Assembly (NCBI GenBank): GCA_020718945.1
Contig: DYRB01000032.1
Span: 1-13,991 of the forward strand
Direction of reading: 5' to 3'
Origin: Lamprocystis purpurea
GTDB taxonomy: Bacteria; Pseudomonadota; Gammaproteobacteria; Chromatiales; Chromatiaceae
DNA: 13,991 nt
The translations under genes and the position numbers were made by a program. Positions 1-7,165 of the stretch are shown one piece after another. A model generated the notes under the pieces. The model worked only from the letters and a program-made list of their open reading frames with translations. It ran no database searches and was not told the origin of the DNA. Numbering within the stretch: the stretch's first letter is position 1; every line of letters starts with the position of its first letter.

Positions 1-222
1 GGGCGCCGCTCCCAGGGGCGCCGATCTGACCCCAAGACTGGAATGGCTGCCAGACCCCCTGGGCCTACCCGGGCTGCGCGACGGTTGCGGCCACGGGCAT
101 CCGGCGACAGAATGCGCCCCGCGATAGACCGGCCGGCCGCCCGCTACCCGGGCCGCCAGGACGCTTGGGCCTGTTCCAGCCAAGCGATGCCCCTTTAGCC
201 CATCCGAGCCCACAGCACCCCG
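1..222. other. Non-coding stretch upstream of the DedA-PAP2 gene
   Basis: No gene is recognised here. A short inverted repeat with arms GGCGCC at 2-7 and 17-22 lies at the very edge and could belong to the terminator of a gene outside the window. An in-frame TAG at 196-198 closes the reading frame that precedes the next gene. No clear promoter or strong ribosome binding site can be picked out. Confidence 0.5.
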
Positions 223-2208
223 ATGGAAGAGCTTCTGCGCCAACTCCTCGACTGGGTCGCCCTCAACCCCGGCTGGGCCTATGCGGTAGTGTTCCTCATC
301 GCCATGGGCGAGTCCCTGGCGGTGATCGGGGTCGTAGTCCCGGGGATCCTGTCCCTGATCGGCACCGGGGCCCTGGTCGCCACCGGGGCCATTGCCTTCT
401 GGCCGGCCTTCGCCGCCGCGACCCTGGGGGCCATAGTCGGCGACGGCCTGAGCTACTCCTTGGGCCGGCACTTCGAGCGCCACATCCGGGAGATGTGGCC
501 CTTTTGCCGCTACCCGGAGCAGCTCCAGCACGGGGTCAGCTTCTTCGAACGCTACGGCGGCTGGAGCGTCGCCTTCGCCCGCTTCGCCGGCCCGGGCCGG
601 GCCGTGGTCCCGCTGGTTGCCGGCATGTTGCGCATGGACCCGGGGCGCTTCTACTTCGCCAACATCACCTCGGCCATAGCCCAGACCCTGATCCTGTTCC
701 TCCCCGGGATGCTCTTCGGGGCCTCCCTCAAGTTGGCGGCGGAGGCGGCCCTGCGGCTATCGGTCCTGGCCCTCCTGATCCTGGCCAGCCTGTGGCTGGT
801 CATGGCCCTGGCCCACCGCGGCTACGCCCTCCTGTCCCCCCACGCCAGCACCTGGCTGGTTCGGTGTCTGCGCTGGGCGGACCTGCACCCGGCCATGGGG
901 CGGGTGGCCCACGCCCTGGCCGACCGCGACCGCCCGGACGCCCGCGCCTTGGCTGGGCTGGCCTTTCTTTTGGTCCTGGCCGCGGCCCTGCTCGGGGTCA
1001 TGGGGGGGGCCACCCTGCTGGGGGTCCCGGAGATCGGGGTCAACCGGTCCCTGATGAACTTCGCCCAGGGCCTGCGCAGCCCGCCCGGTGACGGGCTCAT
1101 GGTAGCCATCGCCGCCCTGGGCCAGCCCCTGACCCTGCTGCCCATGGTGGCCGCGGTCTTCCTCGCCCTGCGCTGGCGCGGCCGCACCCGCCACGCCTGG
1201 TACTGGCTGGCGGCGGCGGCCTTCGCGCTCATCGCCACGCCCTTGCTCGGGCCCCTGCTGCAGGTGCCGCGCCCGGACCTGGGCCTGACCCTGACCCCGC
1301 CCTGGTCCTTCCCCAGCGGGCCCGTGCTCCTGGCCACCTGCGTCTACGGCTTCCTCGCCGTATCCCTCTCCCGGGCCCTGCGCCGACCGGCGCGCTGGAT
1401 ACCCTTCGCCCTGGCCAGCGCGCTCGTTGGGGCCCTGGCTTGGTCGCGACTCTACCTGGGGGCTGAATGGTTCACCGATACCTTGGCCAGCCTGGCCCTT
1501 GGAGTGGCCTGGGTCGCGACTCTGGGGTTGGCCTTCCACCGCCACGCCCGCCCGGACCGCCGCCCCTGGCTGCTGGCCGGGGTGGCCGCCGCCGGTCTGA
1601 TCGCCGGGCTGACCACCCAGACCTGGCTCTGCCGCGACGACGACCTGGCCCGCTACACCCCGGCCCCGCGCATCGAGATCCTGACCCGTGCCGACTGGCT
1701 CGCCGGGGCTTGGCGTCAGCTCCCAGCCCGGCGCGCGGCGCTGCGCACCCAGGACCAGCACCAGCTCAGTATCCAGCTCGCCGGGGACCCCAAGGAACTG
1801 GCCCAGGCCCTGGGCCTGCGCGGCTGGGCCCCCGCCGAGACCCTGGACTGGGGTAACGCCCTGCGCCTGCTCTCGCCCTCCGTACCCCTGCCGGAGTTGC
1901 CCCTGATCCCCCAGGTGATCGACGGGCGCCAGGAGGCCCTGACCCTGGTCCAGGACGGTCCCGAGGGTGGGCGCCGGGCCCTGCGCCTGTGGCCGACCCG
2001 CTTCCGCCTGGCCGAGGGGCCGCCGCTGTGGGTCGGCTATGTCTCTGGGCTGCACCGGGAGTCCATCATGGACCTGCTGGCCTTCACCGCCACGGACCCG
2101 GCCGGGCCCGGGCTGCCCCAAGGCGTCCAGGCCGACCTGCAGGCCGCCGCCGCTGGGCTGCCCGAGGGGTCCAGTATCCTGCTGGTCCCCCCGAGCGGGG
2201 ACCTTTGA
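223..2208 (+). CDS. DedA family / PAP2-like / LssY C-terminal fusion membrane protein
   Basis: A 661-residue inner-membrane protein with three parts. Residues about 1-200 are a DedA (VTT/SNARE-associated) domain; the conserved stretch FARFAGPGRAVVP is at 118-130, followed by the usual AGM..M....F...N pattern. DedA proteins act in membrane homeostasis and some carry undecaprenyl phosphate across the membrane. Residues about 240-450 follow the PAP2 lipid phosphatase layout: RP at 350-351, PSGP at 364-367, SR at 408-409 and D419. Both catalytic histidines are replaced (Pro367, Glu415), so phosphatase activity is doubtful. Residues about 485-650 match the soluble LssY C-terminal domain, of unknown function. 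The order of domains and the total length fit known bifunctional DedA/PAP2 proteins. ATG 223 is the first ATG after an in-frame stop at 196, although no strong Shine-Dalgarno sequence precedes it. The family assignment is secure; the substrate is not known. Confidence 0.93.
   Translation: MEELLRQLLDWVALNPGWAYAVVFLIAMGESLAVIGVVVPGILSLIGTGALVATGAIAFWPAFAAATLGAIVGDGLSYSLGRHFERHIREMWPFCRYPEQLQHGVSFFERYGGWSVAFARFAGPGRAVVPLVAGMLRMDPGRFYFANITSAIAQTLILFLPGMLFGASLKLAAEAALRLSVLALLILASLWLVMALAHRGYALLSPHASTWLVRCLRWADLHPAMGRVAHALADRDRPDARALAGLAFLLVLAAALLGVMGGATLLGVPEIGVNRSLMNFAQGLRSPPGDGLMVAIAALGQPLTLLPMVAAVFLALRWRGRTRHAWYWLAAAAFALIATPLLGPLLQVPRPDLGLTLTPPWSFPSGPVLLATCVYGFLAVSLSRALRRPARWIPFALASALVGALAWSRLYLGAEWFTDTLASLALGVAWVATLGLAFHRHARPDRRPWLLAGVAAAGLIAGLTTQTWLCRDDDLARYTPAPRIEILTRADWLAGAWRQLPARRAALRTQDQHQLSIQLAGDPKELAQALGLRGWAPAETLDWGNALRLLSPSVPLPELPLIPQVIDGRQEALTLVQDGPEGGRRALRLWPTRFRLAEGPPLWVGYVSGLHRESIMDLLAFTATDPAGPGLPQGVQADLQAAAAGLPEGSSILLVPPSGDL
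2184..2206 (+). terminator. Terminator-like hairpin inside the 3' end of the DedA-PAP2 gene
   Basis: Perfect 7-bp arms GGTCCCC (2184-2190) and GGGGACC (2197-2203) enclose the loop CCGAGC and are followed directly by TTT, the first bases of the last codon and the stop codon. Only three T residues follow, so it is a weak-tailed intrinsic terminator at best. It lies wholly within the coding sequence. Confidence 0.5.
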
Positions 2209-2220
2209 ATCGGTGTAATC

Positions 2221-2233
2221 GCGGGAGCGCCCG
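2221..2233 (+). repeat. Short intergenic repeat, copy B (GCGGGAGCGCCC)
   Basis: This 12-mer (2221-2232) differs at two positions from a motif found at 5925-5936 (- strand) and 9280-9291. A small inverted repeat, CGGG-AGCG-CCCG, spans 2222-2233. It sits in the 65-bp gap between two convergent genes, as the copy at 5925 also does. It may be a degenerate member of a REP-like palindromic family. Confidence 0.35.
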
Positions 2234-2273
2234 TAGCGAAGCGGTCCAGGACTCAGCCGGCCAAGCCAGGGGA

Positions 2274-2594
2274 TCACTCCGGGGCCGTAAGGCGCTCCAA
2301 CTCCCCCAGATACCGCAGGGCCTGGTCCCGGTCCGCGCCGCACATCTCCAGGCTGGGGGCCAGGGAGGCGCAGACCGCCGGGCGTTCCGCCAGGCCGAAC
2401 AGGCGGCAGGACAGGTCCGGGGCCAGTTGCACACAGGGCACCCCGGCGGGCTTGCCCTCGGGCATCCCCGGGATGGGGCTGCTGATGGACGGGGCTATGC
2501 AGCAGGCGGCACAGCCGGGGCGGCAGGTCCATACTGTCGGAGCGGGCCCTGGCCCAGAGGCCCTGCCCCTGTTGATGTTCGGCACGTCGCTCAA
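2274..2594 (-). CDS. YkgJ family cysteine cluster protein
   Basis: A small protein (106 residues from TTG) with eight cysteines: C24, C28, C31 and C32 in the pattern CRPGCAACC, then C54, C63, C75 and C85. The cluster plus the motifs APSISSPIPGMP and RPAVC...PS.EMCG identify the YkgJ/UPF0153 family, predicted to bind zinc or an iron-sulfur cluster; its role is unknown. The start is uncertain: the first possible codon is TTG at 2594, a GTG lies three codons later at 2585, and neither has a convincing ribosome binding site. Relatives usually begin only a few residues before the CRPGC motif, so the first 20 or so residues may be spurious. It is transcribed divergently from the large membrane protein gene and convergently with the DedA-PAP2 gene. 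Confidence 0.85.
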   Translation of the reverse strand: MSDVPNINRGRASGPGPAPTVWTCRPGCAACCIAPSISSPIPGMPEGKPAGVPCVQLAPDLSCRLFGLAERPAVCASLAPSLEMCGADRDQALRYLGELERLTAPE

Positions 2595-2659
2595 TGACCC
2601 CAGATTAATCAGGTCCCGATCCGCGGGGCGCGCCCCTCGGACCGGTAACGGAGGGCACT
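2595..2659. promoter_or_regulatory. Divergent promoter region with nested palindromes
   Basis: These 65 bp separate two divergent start codons and should hold both promoters. They contain a perfect palindrome GATTAATC (2603-2610), which is a rare AT-rich island here, and a perfect 12-bp palindrome GGGGCGCGCCCC (2625-2636). The second is flanked by GGTCC (2612-2616) and GGACC (2639-2643). The ribosome binding site of the + strand gene, CGGAGGG, is at 2649-2655. Operator function is inferred from position only. Confidence 0.45.
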
Positions 2660-5600
2660 ATGCCACAGTCCAGCAACGACTCGTCCCTGTTCGGCGCCTG
2701 GCCCGGGGGCTTCCTGATTGCCATCCTGCTCGGCCTGGGGGCCATGGGCTGGGTACAGGCCCCCTTGACGCCGGAGCGCCCACCTGAGTCCAAGGAGGGC
2801 CTGCGCTCGGTGGGAGTGCAGGACGTGGACGCCCGCCTCTGGCAGGACCCCTTCGGCGCGGCCATCGCGGCGCGCAAGGCCCGACAGGAGGCCAAACTCG
2901 CCGAGCCCCAGTGCCGGACCGTGGAGATTGGCCCCGACGACCGCACCCTCCAGATCCGCGGCGATTGCCCCGCCAAACCCGGCGCGGCCCCCGCCGCCGA
3001 TATCCACGACCTGGGGCACCTGAGCGGACTAATCGTCGCCCGTGCCCGTGACCTGGGCCCCAAGTGGGCGGGGGTCCCCGGCATAAAGCCGGTCACGGTC
3101 CTGGGAATCATGGTCTCCGGCGGACCCTCCCCGGGCGCGGCGGAGACCCGGCGCCGTTACCGCTATGCGGCCCTGTCCGCCCTCATGCTGGAGGGCTTCC
3201 TGCCGGACGACCCGGAGCATGTGGGCTACGCCGACCTGGGCAAGTCGGGCCCACCCCAGATAGTCCCCTACGAGTGGTTCACCCGCAGCAGCGACGCCAC
3301 CGGGCACCAGGCCCTGGTCTTGCTGTGGCTGGACGACGATGGCCTGGGCGCCCCGGAGCAGCCCGGGGCGAATGCCGCCACCACCGCGGCCCCCGGGGCC
3401 CCGCGGCCCCTGGCCCACCTCTCCGATCTGCTGACCCGTCTGGTCCCACCGGAGGTGACGGTGGGCTTCCAGATCATAGGCCCGGCGGGGTCCGGGACCC
3501 TGGAGGCGATGGCCGACGAGTACCGCAGCCGCCCGCTCGCACCCGTACCGGACGCCGGGGCGACCAGCCCGCCAGGCCGAAGCACACGCCTGTGGTCCCC
3601 CTTCGCCACCATCCCCCAGGACGAACCGGAGCGAGCGGAGCCCCAGCGTCAGGGCTGCCCCTGCGGGTCCCCGGCCTCTGGCTGCGTGGCGGTGCGCCCG
3701 CCCAGCCGGACAGACAGGACCATCGCCGACGACCGGGAACTGGCGCATAGGCTGGTGGTGGAATTGGGCAAACGCCGGGTCGGCGGCAATGCCGGGATCG
3801 CCCTGGTAGGCCAGTGGGACACCGCCTATTCACGCACCCTGGCCGCCCAGGTCGAGGGCGCCTGGCGCTGCGCCCAGGCCGGCCCCCAGGCGCCCGGCCT
3901 GGACTGCGCCAAGGCCTCGCAAAGCACCGCCGGGGAGGCAATCTGGGTCAAGCGCTTCAGCTACATGCGCGGCATCGACGGGGCCATCCCCGGGTCCAAG
4001 CCGGCGGACAAGGACCCCAAGGCCATAGAACGCCCGGGGGGCGATGCCCAGATCGACTATCTGCGGCGCATGCGCGACGCGCTGCTGGCGGAGGACACCC
4101 GACTGCGCCAGGTGTGCGGCTGGACCGACCGGCTGCGCCAGCGCTGCGGCGTGCGGGCCATCGGGGTGCTGGGCAACGACTATTTCGACAAGCTCCTGGT
4201 CCTCCAGGCCCTCAAGCCGGCCTTTCCCCATGCGGTGTTCTTCACCACTGACCTCTATGCGGACATGCTGCTGCCCCAGGACAACCCCTACACCCGCAAC
4301 CTGGTGGTCGCCTCGGGCTTCGGCCTGAGCCTGAACCCGGACTGGCAGCGCGAGGTCCCGCCGCTGCGCGACAGCTACCAGAGCGCCCTGCTGCTGACGG
4401 TGCGCCTGGCGGTCCAAGACACCCTGGGCCTGAAACCGGACGTCCGAACCCCGCCCCCGCCGCGGCTATTCGAGATCGGCCGCACCCGGGCGGTGGAACT
4501 GGTCATCGCCAACCGGCGCGACGACCAAGGCCACTTCCTGCGCGACGGTCTGGCCCAGAACCTCGACCCCCACCCCGCCGACGATCTGGACGCCTTCTTC
4601 CGCCTGCGCCCGACCGGGGACCCTGGGATCGACCAAGTCGCCCTGCCCCTGGCCGCGGCCCTGTTGCTCGGCCTGGGCCTGGCCGCCCTCGGGCTGCGAC
4701 GGGCCCGGGAAACGGCGGAATCCTGGTGGGCGGGCCTGCGCAGCGGCTGGTTACCCTCGGCCATCGCCGGCTCATCTCTGGCCGCCAGCGTCGGGCTGCT
4801 GTGGCTGCTCTCCCGGGATCTAGCCCAGGGCGGCGAACCCTTTTCGCTCCTGGAGGGTGTGAGCGTATGGCCGAGTGAGGCCCTGCGCCTGATCGCCGGG
4901 CTCATCGCCGTCGGGCTTTTCATCCACGGGCACCGGCGCCAGGCCGAGGCGCGGGCGGGGATAGAGCGGGACTTTCCCGCCTTGGTTGCAGGCACTCCGG
5001 TCCCCGAACCGCAGGGACCGGCGGCGACCAGTCCCAACGCTGGCCCCTGTGCCGGTCTGGCCCCCCTTCCCCAGACCGAACCGGTCCCCGCGGCGACCCT
5101 CTGGACCCGCTACGCGGCGGGTTGCGGCCTGCCCCAGACGCTGCGCCGCACCTGGCCGGAGGTCCTGGCCTTTCTGCTCCTGGCCTGGACCCTGATGCTG
5201 ACCCTGGGCTTCCCCAACCGCCCGACCCGCAGCGACCTGTCCTGGGGCCTGGACCTGGGCATCATCCTGCTGGTCCTGATCCCCTTCCTGGCCCTGCTCT
5301 TCTTCATGGTCGATGCCACCCGCCAGACCCTGAAGCTGGCCAGGGACCTGCGCGACCCGGTGACTTGGCCTACGGCGACCCTGGATGCCTTGGGCCTGGG
5401 GGCCTGGGTCCCGGCCCGGGACGGCCAGCGCGAGGGGGCGGACCTGGTCTGGCTGGACGTGTGCCTCATCGGCGCCGTGACCCGCCCGGTGGGCAATCTG
5501 GTCTGGTACCCGGTGCTGGTGCTGATCCTCATCGCCCTGGCCCGCCACCCCCTGTTCGACGCCTGGGCCCTGTCCCCGGCCCTGATCCTGGTCATGGGGC

Positions 5601-5890
5601 TGGCCATCGTCTACGCGGTCGGCTGCGCCTGGGCCCTGCGTCGGGCCGCCGAAGGGGTGCGCGAGGAGGCGGTCCGGCAACTCTCCGCCGCCCTGTTGCG
5701 GGCCCAGGGCGCCCCCCAGGCCAAGGAGTGCCTGGACCCGCTGCGGACCATGCTGGCGGCGGTGGTCGCGGCCAAGGACGGGGCCTTCCGGCCCTTCAGC
5801 CAACAGCCCGTGGTGCGGGCCCTGCTGACCCTGGTGAGCAGCGTCTCCGGGCTGGCCCTGCTGGAGTATTCGTCCCTGGCCAACCTGTAG
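2660..5890 (+). CDS. Large polytopic membrane protein of unknown function with periplasmic-binding-like N-terminal region
   Basis: A 1076-residue protein not assigned to a named family. One hydrophobic segment lies at about 16-33, followed by some 620 mostly polar residues. Eight further hydrophobic segments follow near 660-682, 700-721, 741-757, 834-851, 866-889, 944-964, 971-993 and 1051-1076. The long N-terminal part is therefore probably periplasmic. It contains the strand-helix stretches QIIGPAGSGTLEAM (near 271), GIALVGQWDTAYS (near 380) and AIGVLGNDYFDKLLVLQAL (near 502), then FFTTDLYADM and a PPLRDSYQSA motif near 568. These recall the alternating lobes of type I periplasmic binding proteins or receptor ligand-binding domains; that is inference from pattern. 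A Cys-rich, proline-rich insert (CPCGSPASGC) lies near 334. The ATG at 2660 follows CGGAGGG at a good distance. Similar proteins seem to occur in other proteobacteria as conserved hypotheticals. No enzyme motif is seen. Confidence 0.9.
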   Translation: MPQSSNDSSLFGAWPGGFLIAILLGLGAMGWVQAPLTPERPPESKEGLRSVGVQDVDARLWQDPFGAAIAARKARQEAKLAEPQCRTVEIGPDDRTLQIRGDCPAKPGAAPAADIHDLGHLSGLIVARARDLGPKWAGVPGIKPVTVLGIMVSGGPSPGAAETRRRYRYAALSALMLEGFLPDDPEHVGYADLGKSGPPQIVPYEWFTRSSDATGHQALVLLWLDDDGLGAPEQPGANAATTAAPGAPRPLAHLSDLLTRLVPPEVTVGFQIIGPAGSGTLEAMADEYRSRPLAPVPDAGATSPPGRSTRLWSPFATIPQDEPERAEPQRQGCPCGSPASGCVAVRPPSRTDRTIADDRELAHRLVVELGKRRVGGNAGIALVGQWDTAYSRTLAAQVEGAWRCAQAGPQAPGLDCAKASQSTAGEAIWVKRFSYMRGIDGAIPGSKPADKDPKAIERPGGDAQIDYLRRMRDALLAEDTRLRQVCGWTDRLRQRCGVRAIGVLGNDYFDKLLVLQALKPAFPHAVFFTTDLYADMLLPQDNPYTRNLVVASGFGLSLNPDWQREVPPLRDSYQSALLLTVRLAVQDTLGLKPDVRTPPPPRLFEIGRTRAVELVIANRRDDQGHFLRDGLAQNLDPHPADDLDAFFRLRPTGDPGIDQVALPLAAALLLGLGLAALGLRRARETAESWWAGLRSGWLPSAIAGSSLAASVGLLWLLSRDLAQGGEPFSLLEGVSVWPSEALRLIAGLIAVGLFIHGHRRQAEARAGIERDFPALVAGTPVPEPQGPAATSPNAGPCAGLAPLPQTEPVPAATLWTRYAAGCGLPQTLRRTWPEVLAFLLLAWTLMLTLGFPNRPTRSDLSWGLDLGIILLVLIPFLALLFFMVDATRQTLKLARDLRDPVTWPTATLDALGLGAWVPARDGQREGADLVWLDVCLIGAVTRPVGNLVWYPVLVLILIALARHPLFDAWALSPALILVMGLAIVYAVGCAWALRRAAEGVREEAVRQLSAALLRAQGAPQAKECLDPLRTMLAAVVAAKDGAFRPFSQQPVVRALLTLVSSVSGLALLEYSSLANL

Positions 5891-5905
5891 CCGCGGGCCT
5901 TGGTC

Positions 5906-5933
5906 GGAGTTGCCGGCCAGAGGCCGGCGCTCC
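5906..5933. terminator. Hairpin between convergent genes, possible bidirectional terminator / repeat copy A
   Basis: Arms GCCGGCC (5912-5918) and GGCCGGC (5922-5928) flank the loop AGA. Outside them GGAG (5906-5909) can pair with CTCC (5930-5933), with a small internal bulge. It fills the 56-bp gap between two convergent genes, 16 bp and 14 bp from their stop codons. No T-run is present on either strand. Read on the - strand, its edge is GTGGGAGCGCCG (5925-5936), identical to a sequence at 9280-9291, so this may be one copy of a dispersed palindromic element that also serves as terminator. Confidence 0.6.
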
Positions 5934-5946
5934 CACGAGGGACGCC

Positions 5947-7164
5947 CTAGGGGTCCCATCCCTGGGCCGCCATGACCTCGCGAAACAGGGCCAACTGGGC
6001 GGCGGAGGTCTCGGCCCAACTGAAGCCCTCGGCGTAGCGGCGCACCTCGGCGCGGTCTGGGTAGGCGGCGAACAGGGCCTGCACCGCCGCGGTCAGGGAG
6101 GCGGTGTCGCGCCCGGCCATGAGCCGCCCGGCCACGGGTCCCTGGATCGCCTCTGGGGTGCCGCCGATGGCCGTGGCCACCACCGGGGTCCCGCAGGCCA
6201 GGGACTCCAGCAGGACATTGGCCCAGCCCTCCCGGCTGGAGGCGAGGATCAGGGCATCCGCGGCGCTGTACCAACTGGCCAGTTCGGCGTTCGGTCTGGC
6301 CCCGGTCAGGGTGACTCGCTCCCCCAGGCCCAGGGTCGCGATCAGTCCCTCCAGGCGGGGCCGTTCCGTCCCCTCCCCCACCACCGCCAGATGAAACCCG
6401 GGCAGGGCCGCCAGGGCCTCGATGGCCAGGTGATGGCCCTTGAGCTCGACCAGATTACCCACGGACAGGAGCACCCTGGCGTCGGCAGGCAGCCCCAGGG
6501 CGGCCCGGCACTCAGCCCGGGGCAGGGGCGTAAAGCGCTCCAGGTCCACCCCGTTGCGCATCACATGCAGCCTGGACGGGGGGACACCCAGGGCCGCCAG
6601 GCCGTCTACCAGGGCCTGGGAGACCCCGATAGAGCCGTAGGCGCGCCCGGCGGCCCAGCGAATCATGCGTCGCGGCAGCGGATAGCGGGGGAGCAGGTTG
6701 ATGTCCGACCCGCGCGCCGTGATCACGCAGGGCTTGCCGAACCAGGAGCCGAGCAGGGTGGCGGCCACCCCGTCCGGGTAGTAGTAGTGGGCATCGATGA
6801 GGTCGAAGTCGAAACCCTCGCGCAGCAACCGGGCCAGGGTCCCCCGCGCCCCCAGGGCCAGGGTCAGGGGGGCCAGGTTCATGCCCACCTTGGGCGGCAG
6901 CAGGTAGCGGGGATGCAGCACCTGCACCCCGTCGCGCACCTCGGCCCTGGGCGTGGCAGCCAGGCTGGCCCAGTCGCCGAAGCGCGGGTCCCGGGACGGG
7001 AACCAGGGCACCGGGGCCAGGACCCGGGTCTCCACCTGGCCGGTCTTGCGCAGTTCCCTCAGTCGGGTCTCGACGAAGACCCCAAAGGTCGGCCGTGCCG
7101 AGCTGGGGTAGAGGGTCGAGAAGAGCAGGGTACGGATGGGCCGGGACGCATCGGCGCCCGGCAT
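5947..7164 (-). CDS. Glycosyltransferase family 4 protein (exopolysaccharide-type)
   Basis: A 405-residue retaining GT-B glycosyltransferase, which transfers a sugar from an activated donor in the cytoplasm, probably onto a growing polysaccharide or lipid-linked intermediate. The N-terminal acceptor lobe begins with LLFSTLYPSSARPTFGVFVE, followed by DLIDAHYYYPDG (121-132) and the GSDIN stretch near 152. The C-terminal donor lobe has VMRNGVDLERF (201-211), SVGNLVELKG (234-243, donor-binding Lys242) and the EX7E motif with Glu312 and Glu320 in REGWANVLLESLACGTP. Length is normal for GT4. The ATG lies one base after the stop codon of the amidotransferase gene (TGA-C-ATG), with GGAGG about nine bases upstream inside that gene, so the two are co-transcribed and probably translationally coupled. 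The exact sugar cannot be read from sequence. It ends at the hairpin shared with the convergent membrane protein gene. Confidence 0.93.
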   Translation of the reverse strand: MPGADASRPIRTLLFSTLYPSSARPTFGVFVETRLRELRKTGQVETRVLAPVPWFPSRDPRFGDWASLAATPRAEVRDGVQVLHPRYLLPPKVGMNLAPLTLALGARGTLARLLREGFDFDLIDAHYYYPDGVAATLLGSWFGKPCVITARGSDINLLPRYPLPRRMIRWAAGRAYGSIGVSQALVDGLAALGVPPSRLHVMRNGVDLERFTPLPRAECRAALGLPADARVLLSVGNLVELKGHHLAIEALAALPGFHLAVVGEGTERPRLEGLIATLGLGERVTLTGARPNAELASWYSAADALILASSREGWANVLLESLACGTPVVATAIGGTPEAIQGPVAGRLMAGRDTASLTAAVQALFAAYPDRAEVRRYAEGFSWAETSAAQLALFREVMAAQGWDP

Positions 7165-7165
7165 G

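Noticed and set aside
757..2532. A 591-codon open frame on the - strand across the DedA-PAP2 and YkgJ genes
   Set aside because: Low-complexity Gly/Pro/Gln/Arg composition typical of the shadow frame of a GC-rich gene; two recognised protein families overlap it in other frames.
4820..6274. A 484-codon open frame on the - strand spanning the membrane protein gene and the GT4 gene
   Set aside because: It runs through the intergenic hairpin, has a Gly/Gln/Arg-rich shadow composition and matches no known family, whereas both overlapped genes are coherent.
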